Shown here in pieces: positions 59,469 to 64,000 of a stretch of 64,000 nucleotides of DNA. The DNA is taken from contig NZ_LMDB01000036.1 in NCBI RefSeq assembly GCF_001425005.1, positions 186,001-250,000 of the forward strand. Reading direction: 5' to 3'. The notes beneath the pieces were generated by a model. It ran no database searches. It was given only the letters and a program-made list of their open reading frames with translations, and was not told the DNA's origin. Origin of the DNA: Duganella sp. Root336D2 (lineage in GTDB: Bacteria; Pseudomonadota; Gammaproteobacteria; Burkholderiales; Burkholderiaceae_D). Position 1 is the first letter of the stretch. Every line of letters begins with the position of its first letter. The position numbers were made by a program, and so were the translations under genes.

Positions 59469-61052
59469 TCACTTGTACAGTTTGACTTCGGACGACGGCA
59501 CTGGTTCCACCAGGCCGGTGAATTCGACCCACAGCTTCTTCGGCGAGCCGCCGAGGTCGGCCTTGCGCTGCATGAAGAACTTGCCGATGCCGACCACGTT
59601 CATGACGCCGCAGGACGCGCTGCCCACAGGTGGGGTGCGGCAGTCGATCAGGACGATGTTCAGGATGCGGCGATCCTCGACCCCGGGGCGGCCGGCCGGC
59701 GCCAGGAAAGTCGGGCCGCTGGCCTGGTTGTAAGGCGCTGCGTGCTGCGAGGTGAACCCGGCACCGACACTGGTGGGGTAGGTGGCGGCGCTGATGTAGT
59801 CGGTGGCGCTGCCTTTCAATCCGTACATCAGCTTGTCGGTGCCGATGACATTGCTGCCGATGGTGCCGTTGGCCTGGGCCGGCGTGACCTCGGTGCTGCC
59901 GTTGGCCTGGATGGCTGGCGTGTAAGACCACAGCACCCCGTGTTCGCTATACGGGGTTGGCGTTGCCACGCGCGTCGAGACCGTGCTCGGCCAGACATTG
60001 GCCGGGGTGGCGCTGGCCCTGGCTTCCGAGGGCAGCGAGTATTGCGGCAATTTCGGGCTGCCGCTGGTGCTGATCGACTGCTGGCTGGGCAGGGCGGTGC
60101 CGCCGGTATCCTGCCAGGCGGCCGGCGCTTCGCCGCTGCCTGAGATGTACTCTTTCACGTTGATGTCGGGCGGCGCCGTGGCCGGATCGCACTTGGAGCC
60201 GCCCGAGTAATCATTGAAGCGCGAGTTGAACGCGTTTTCCAGCGTGGCCGAGACGCCGGTATTGGTGTACACCTGGCCGATGCCCGTCGGCAGTACCGCG
60301 CTGTTGCCGACGCAGATAAATGGCTCGACGACATTGGTCGACGAATTGGCCGGGACGCAGCCGTTTGGCGGCGAGTTCACTGGATTGATCTGGTACGGGT
60401 CGGAAGTGGCGCCGCCCAGTGATCCCAGGTCGAACACGTTGTACGACACGCCGCGGCGGAAGCCGAATTCGACCACTTCGGTAAAGCTGCCGTAGTCATA
60501 GTTGTCGGTGCGGCGGCTCGGGTCGATGGCGCAGATGCCGACCGGCGTCACCGTGTTGACGAAGCGCCCGGCCACCGCCCAGCCGTAAGTGGAGGTGCTG
60601 TTGTCGCCGGCGATGCGCATCAGCCAGGTATTGATCGATTGCGCGGCGCCGCCCGTACCACCGACCCGCGTATCGACTTCGACGAAGGTGCGGCCGGTGG
60701 CGTTGCCCAGGCTTTGCGCCAGCGTGTACCAGGGGCCGTCCGGGCTGGCGGCAAAGCGGAAGTTGGCATCTTCCAGCGTCAGCGTGCCGCCGAAGTCGTA
60801 GCGGTTCTTCAGCGCCAGCGCTTTGCCCGACGCCACGGCCTTGTTCAGGCCCGCGTCGGTGTTGTCCAGGTCCTTGCCGCCGGCCAGGGCTGCGGCGTCG
60901 GCCAGGTTCTGCAGCTCGGTCTTGACGATGTACAGGTGGCCAAGGTCCAGCACCAGGCCGCTGACCGGGATCAGGACGAGCATGAGCAGCAGGCCAGACA
61001 TTACGGCGACTGCGCCGCTTTGCTGGTGATGCTTGAGGGTGTGCTGGGCCAT
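59469..61052 (-). CDS. tadG: TadG-family Tad pilus protein
   Basis: The 527-residue protein begins with a basic N-terminus and a single membrane helix (VAVMSGLLLMLVLIPVSGLVLDLGHL), then the TadG start (LYIVKTELQNLADAAALAGGKDLD). The rest is a long Gly/Ser/Thr/Asn-rich periplasmic domain with a few cysteines and ends VEPVPSSEVKLYK. I do not see a von Willebrand A domain, which some TadG proteins have. It probably sits at the base of the pilus machine. Confidence 0.85.
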   Translation of the reverse strand: MAQHTLKHHQQSGAVAVMSGLLLMLVLIPVSGLVLDLGHLYIVKTELQNLADAAALAGGKDLDNTDAGLNKAVASGKALALKNRYDFGGTLTLEDANFRFAASPDGPWYTLAQSLGNATGRTFVEVDTRVGGTGGAAQSINTWLMRIAGDNSTSTYGWAVAGRFVNTVTPVGICAIDPSRRTDNYDYGSFTEVVEFGFRRGVSYNVFDLGSLGGATSDPYQINPVNSPPNGCVPANSSTNVVEPFICVGNSAVLPTGIGQVYTNTGVSATLENAFNSRFNDYSGGSKCDPATAPPDINVKEYISGSGEAPAAWQDTGGTALPSQQSISTSGSPKLPQYSLPSEARASATPANVWPSTVSTRVATPTPYSEHGVLWSYTPAIQANGSTEVTPAQANGTIGSNVIGTDKLMYGLKGSATDYISAATYPTSVGAGFTSQHAAPYNQASGPTFLAPAGRPGVEDRRILNIVLIDCRTPPVGSASCGVMNVVGIGKFFMQRKADLGGSPKKLWVEFTGLVEPVPSSEVKLYK

Positions 61053-61061
61053 GGCAGTCTC

Positions 61062-61337
61062 CTAGCGGCCGACGCCGATCAGGAAGGTGTTGGTGTTCTT
61101 TTCAGGTGCTTTGAAGGACTTCACGTACTGGTCGTAAGCGGCCTTGGAGGCCGGCCCGTCCAGCCCCATGGGCGCCGCCATATTGCGATCGGCGCCGGGG
61201 TTCATGATTTGCGCATTGCGCATATCGGTAGTGGCCATGCCGAGATTGCGGTCGACGTTGGGCGCTGGCGCCACGCAGGCGGCCAGGGTGAGCGGCAGCA
61301 GGGCGGTGCCGGCAGCGCGCAGGAAATGATGGTTCAT
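61062..61337 (-). CDS. Small lipoprotein of the Tad operon
   Basis: The 91-residue protein has a lipoprotein signal (ALLPLTLAACV, C21) and a short helical/linear mature part with repeated Met/Asn (NLGMATTDMRNAQIMNPGAD). It lies between cpaC and tadG on the same strand. CpaD/TadX-like small lipoproteins occur at this place in other Tad loci, but I cannot assign it to a named family. Confidence 0.7.
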   Translation of the reverse strand: MNHHFLRAAGTALLPLTLAACVAPAPNVDRNLGMATTDMRNAQIMNPGADRNMAAPMGLDGPASKAAYDQYVKSFKAPEKNTNTFLIGVGR

Positions 61338-61346
61338 GATGGCCTC

Positions 61347-62918
61347 CTAGTTCAAGTCGAATCCGCCCGACTTCTGGGCAGGTTGTTTCTGGTTTTTGTT
61401 CTGCGGCGGCTCGCCTTCCATTTTGCCGTTGAAGATGCGTTCCGCGCGGCCAGGGTCCGTCACGTTCGACGTCGGCAGGTTGTTGGCGAAGTCGGGCGGC
61501 AGCGGTTTGACCAGGTGTGGCGTAATCACGAACACAAGTTCGGTGCGGTCGGTCTGGAAGTCGTTGGAGCGGAACAAGGCGCCCAGCACCGGGATTTCCC
61601 CCAGCCCCGGCACGGCCTTGATATTGGTGCTGGTATTATTCTTGATCAGGCCACCGATGGCGAAGCTCTGGCCGTCGAACAGCTGCACCGTGGTCGCGGC
61701 GCGGCGTGTGGTGAACGAAGGCAGGATGGCCGTGCCGTTGACACCGGAGGCCGAGATGCCGACGCCTTCCTTGTTCAGTTCAGACACTTCCGGTGCCACT
61801 TTCAGGTTGATGCGGCCGTCGCCCAGCACGGTCGGCGTGAAGCGCACAGCGACGCCGAATTCCTTCTCCTCCAGCGTGATGCGGGTAAAGCCGCCGCCAT
61901 CGGGGGTAGAGGCGACCGGGATGAAGATCTTGCCGCCGGCGAGGAAACTTGCCTCCTGGCCACTGATGGCCATCAGATTAGGTTCAGCCAGCATCTTCAC
62001 CAGGCCATCGCGCTTCTGGGCATCGATGGTGAAGGAATTGCCGTTGGTGCTTTTGAAGGCACTGGCCAGCGACGGATTGCCGGTCAACAGGTTCGACAGC
62101 AGGGTATAGGTCCAGTTGCCAATAGTGTGGTTGAGGCCGATGCTCGCGCCGAGCTGGTCGACCAGGCTTTTCGAGACTTCCGCGACTTTTACTTCCAGCA
62201 TGACCTGCTGTGGCGCTGCAACGCTCAGCATATTGATGACCTTGAGCGATATGCCGCCTTCGCCGCTGGCCGCCGGCTGCGAGCTGGAGCCGGCCGGCGC
62301 GGAAGAGCCGCTGCCAGGGCCGCCGCCGGTGGGGCGCTGGCGTGTGACGAAAGCATTGGCCATCTGCAGCACGTGTTCGGCCATCACTACGTCCGGTACG
62401 GTGCCGCTCAGCATGATGGAGTCGGCTGCTGCGCTCACCTTGACCATGCCGGCCTGGCCGGTCAGCTTGTCGATGCCGGCCTGCAGGGTGGCCGTGTCGG
62501 CGCTGACGGTGAGGTCGGCAATCACGGTGTCACCGGTCTTTTGCCACACGATCAGGTTGGTGGTGCCGACGGTGCGCCCCAGCATATACACTTCGCGCTG
62601 GTTGAGCAGGATCACGTCGGCAATGCGCGCATCGCCCACCGCCACCCGTGCCGCCGGGTGCTGCAGGCGCACGATGCTGGATTTGCCTTCGGCCAGCTGC
62701 ATGGCCGGCGCCAGCTCGGTGCGGCCTTCCGGCAGCGCAGGCGGCAGCGCCGCGTCCGCTTTCTTGCCGGGCGCGCTGCTGCCCTTGGCCTTCATCTTCG
62801 GCTGTTGTGCCACGACGGCTGCTTCGGCACCCACCTGGGCGGCGGCCGGCGTGAGCAGGGAGGGCAAGACCAGCAGGGCGCCCAGGATGCTCGGTACAGC
62901 GGTGCTTAACCTTTTCAT
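61347..62918 (-). CDS. cpaC: Tad outer-membrane secretin CpaC/RcpA
   Basis: This 523-residue secretin has a signal peptide and an N-terminal BON-like/pilus domain (about 85-200, VRLQHPAARVAVGDARIADVIL) and N-domain (SDTATLQAGIDKLTGQ). A secretin core follows (about 230-470) with EVKVAEVSKSLVDQLG and GQSFAIGGLIKNNTS. The C-terminal region is Gln/Lys-rich. It forms the outer-membrane channel for Flp pili. The following gene cpaB is upstream in the operon. Confidence 0.93.
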   Translation of the reverse strand: MKRLSTAVPSILGALLVLPSLLTPAAAQVGAEAAVVAQQPKMKAKGSSAPGKKADAALPPALPEGRTELAPAMQLAEGKSSIVRLQHPAARVAVGDARIADVILLNQREVYMLGRTVGTTNLIVWQKTGDTVIADLTVSADTATLQAGIDKLTGQAGMVKVSAAADSIMLSGTVPDVVMAEHVLQMANAFVTRQRPTGGGPGSGSSAPAGSSSQPAASGEGGISLKVINMLSVAAPQQVMLEVKVAEVSKSLVDQLGASIGLNHTIGNWTYTLLSNLLTGNPSLASAFKSTNGNSFTIDAQKRDGLVKMLAEPNLMAISGQEASFLAGGKIFIPVASTPDGGGFTRITLEEKEFGVAVRFTPTVLGDGRINLKVAPEVSELNKEGVGISASGVNGTAILPSFTTRRAATTVQLFDGQSFAIGGLIKNNTSTNIKAVPGLGEIPVLGALFRSNDFQTDRTELVFVITPHLVKPLPPDFANNLPTSNVTDPGRAERIFNGKMEGEPPQNKNQKQPAQKSGGFDLN

Positions 62919-62931
62919 GAGTAGCTCCGTA

Positions 62932-63780
62932 TCAGAATTGTTGGCTGCTGCGGTCCAGACCTTTGATCATTTCCACTTTCACGCCCGGTGGCGGTACGGT
63001 GGCCACTTTGCGGATTGGCAGGGGCTTCGGTGCCGGGGCTGCGGCTGCCACCTTTGCTGCCGGCTCCGGCGCGGCGGCGCCCAGCAGTGTGGTCTTGGTG
63101 GCGCCGGTGGTCAGGGCGGGATTCGGGTCGACCTGGTTGCGCAGCACCAGCGACAGGCTGCCGACGCTGCGCGCCAGGTCCAGCTTTTCCACTTGCTCCG
63201 GGGTCAGCTCCAGCGTCACCGCATTGACCACTTTCGGCTTCGTTTCGTCGCGTGAAGATTCCTGCGCCACGGCCAGCACCAGGATGCGTTCCAGCACGAT
63301 CTTGGAGATGGTCGGGTCCTTGGTCTGGGTGCGCTGGCCTTCTTCCTGGGTGTTGACCAGGATGTCGACGTAGTTGCCGGGCAGGGCAAAGCCGGCCACG
63401 CCCACCACGTCGTTGACCCGCACCGTCATGGCGCGCTTGCCTTCGGCCACCACCGCCGACAGCCCGCCCAGGGTGCCCGGTGGCGCCAGCTTGCCTTCCA
63501 GGATCGGCTCGCCGCGTGTAATGCTGGTGCGGGTGACGCGCGACTCCAGTGCCTTGTCGTCCTTGATTGCGCCCGGTGGCTGCACCGAAGCGGGCCAGTC
63601 GACCAGCCGCACCATGTCGGGCGTGATGCGCGCGCCCAGGCTGATGTCCACTTGCGCTACGGCCACCTTGGCGGTGGTACCGCTGGCTTGCGCGCTGATC
63701 CAGCGCGCCGCCACCACAACGGCCACGAAGGCCAGGGCGATGGCTACCACCATCATGATCATTGCTCGTGTGTTCCTCAT
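62932..63780 (-). CDS. cpaB: Flp pilus assembly protein CpaB/RcpC
   Basis: The 282-residue protein has an N-terminal membrane helix (IMMVVAIALAFVAVVVAARWI) and a SAF domain (about 40-105, VAVAQVDISLGARITPDMV, TRTSITRGEPIL). The RcpC-type C-terminal domain follows (about 110-250, MTVRVNDVVGVAGFALPGNYVDIL, NAVTLELTPEQVEKLDLA). It is the first complete gene of the Tad cluster on this strand. CpaB is thought to gate or modify the secretin. Confidence 0.92.
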   Translation of the reverse strand: MRNTRAMIMMVVAIALAFVAVVVAARWISAQASGTTAKVAVAQVDISLGARITPDMVRLVDWPASVQPPGAIKDDKALESRVTRTSITRGEPILEGKLAPPGTLGGLSAVVAEGKRAMTVRVNDVVGVAGFALPGNYVDILVNTQEEGQRTQTKDPTISKIVLERILVLAVAQESSRDETKPKVVNAVTLELTPEQVEKLDLARSVGSLSLVLRNQVDPNPALTTGATKTTLLGAAAPEPAAKVAAAAPAPKPLPIRKVATVPPPGVKVEMIKGLDRSSQQF

Positions 63781-63804
63781 GATTATCCCCTTGCGTCCTT
63801 GGCG

Positions 63805-64000
63805 TTAAATCGCAGCAAAATAGTTATTCCATGCCCATTCAAGCGATGCGGTGTCGAGCGTGGGCAGGCGTCCTTCATAGGCGGCCAGGTCGCGCAATTG
63901 CGATACCAGGTCGCGCGGATAGCAGGCCATCAGCGGCCGTTCTTGCGTATGGTGCTGGCGCATCAGCCAGGCGAAGGTCTCGGCCTCGAACGGCACCGAG
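63805..64000 (-). CDS. Partial hypothetical protein, possible ATPase C-terminus
   Basis: Only the last ~63 residues are in the window; the frame is open to the right edge. The visible part is helical, with MACYPRDLVSQLRDLAAYEGR and LEWAWNNYFAAI. The CYPRDL-type motif resembles the C-terminal helices of some AAA-type ATPases encoded near Tad or similar loci, but this is a weak memory match. It is upstream of cpaB in the same direction, 24 bp away. Confidence 0.5.
   Translation of the reverse strand, partial: SVPFEAETFAWLMRQHHTQERPLMACYPRDLVSQLRDLAAYEGRLPTLDTASLEWAWNNYFAAI

Noticed and set aside
1..64000. CRISPR arrays, tRNA or rRNA genes, insertion sequences and phage genes
   Set aside because: No spaced repeat arrays, cloverleaf genes, transposase motifs or phage structural genes were seen anywhere in the window.

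Overview
The window is high-G+C DNA from a betaproteobacterium, most likely an Oxalobacteraceae member of the Massilia / Duganella / Janthinobacterium type. The evidence is the mix of recognisable families: an EnvZ/OmpR pair, a dapC-dapD-pilU block, YheS, PrmB, a PEP-CTERM exosortase substrate, tandem FapA (DUF342) proteins and a betaproteobacterial-style Tad locus. This assignment is inference from gene content; there is no rRNA gene to confirm it. I saw no tRNA, rRNA, CRISPR array, phage or insertion sequence. Coding density is very high.

Layout. 0-1.8 kb: envZ (cut by the window edge) and ompR, then a small secreted Arg/Asp-rich protein. 1.9-7.4 kb: a signalling group of two tandem FapA-domain genes, an HDOD protein and a stand-alone CheW. 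7.4-19 kb: mostly minus-strand housekeeping: yheS, prmB, dapE, a YffB-type reductase, a thioesterase, the YjgR/HerA-like ATPase, a PEP-CTERM protein, pilU, dapD and dapC. Three steps of lysine/diaminopimelate synthesis lie here, split by unrelated genes. 19-27 kb: a DUF4153 membrane protein with a calcium-loop-like tail, a Mut7-C RNase-type protein overlapping a LysR regulator, a GST, a MerR regulator with its divergent operon (small membrane protein plus VOC protein), an M19 dipeptidase and an RhlE-type helicase. 27-35 kb: an MCE/MlaE lipid-transport module without an ATPase gene, an M16 protease, a rhodanese and a cytochrome P450.

35-41 kb holds the most unusual metabolic unit: an AraC regulator divergent from three translationally coupled genes, an alkyl-DHAP-synthase-like flavoprotein, a glycerol-3-phosphate dehydrogenase and an FGGY kinase. 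41-47 kb: a REC-PAS-GGDEF diguanylate cyclase, an SPFH-domain lipoprotein, a frameshifted substrate-binding-protein pseudogene, and two secreted lipases that resemble the Geobacillus-type family I.5. The first lipase is coupled to a very short gene that looks like only the C-terminal end of a lipase foldase. 47-52.6 kb: an amino-acid module of aminotransferase, RidA, EamA exporter, threonine/serine dehydratase and a divergent MocR-type regulator. In it the dehydratase makes the reactive enamines that RidA removes. 52.6 kb to the end: a Tad (Flp pilus) locus, all on the minus strand, running cpaB, cpaC, lipoprotein, tadG, tadE, tadE, cpaE, cpaF, tadB, tadC and a TPR/LytR_C lipoprotein. The Flp pilin and prepilin peptidase are not in the window.

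Non-coding structure is concentrated between convergent genes. Two near-identical palindromes built on GTCGGGGTCAGG (5713-5761 and 41102-41164) and an inverted doublet of 36-bp GTGTCACAC palindromes (26915-27014) look like REP/REPIN elements and could act as bidirectional terminators. Other convergent pairs have no spacer at all and share overlapping or abutting stop codons.
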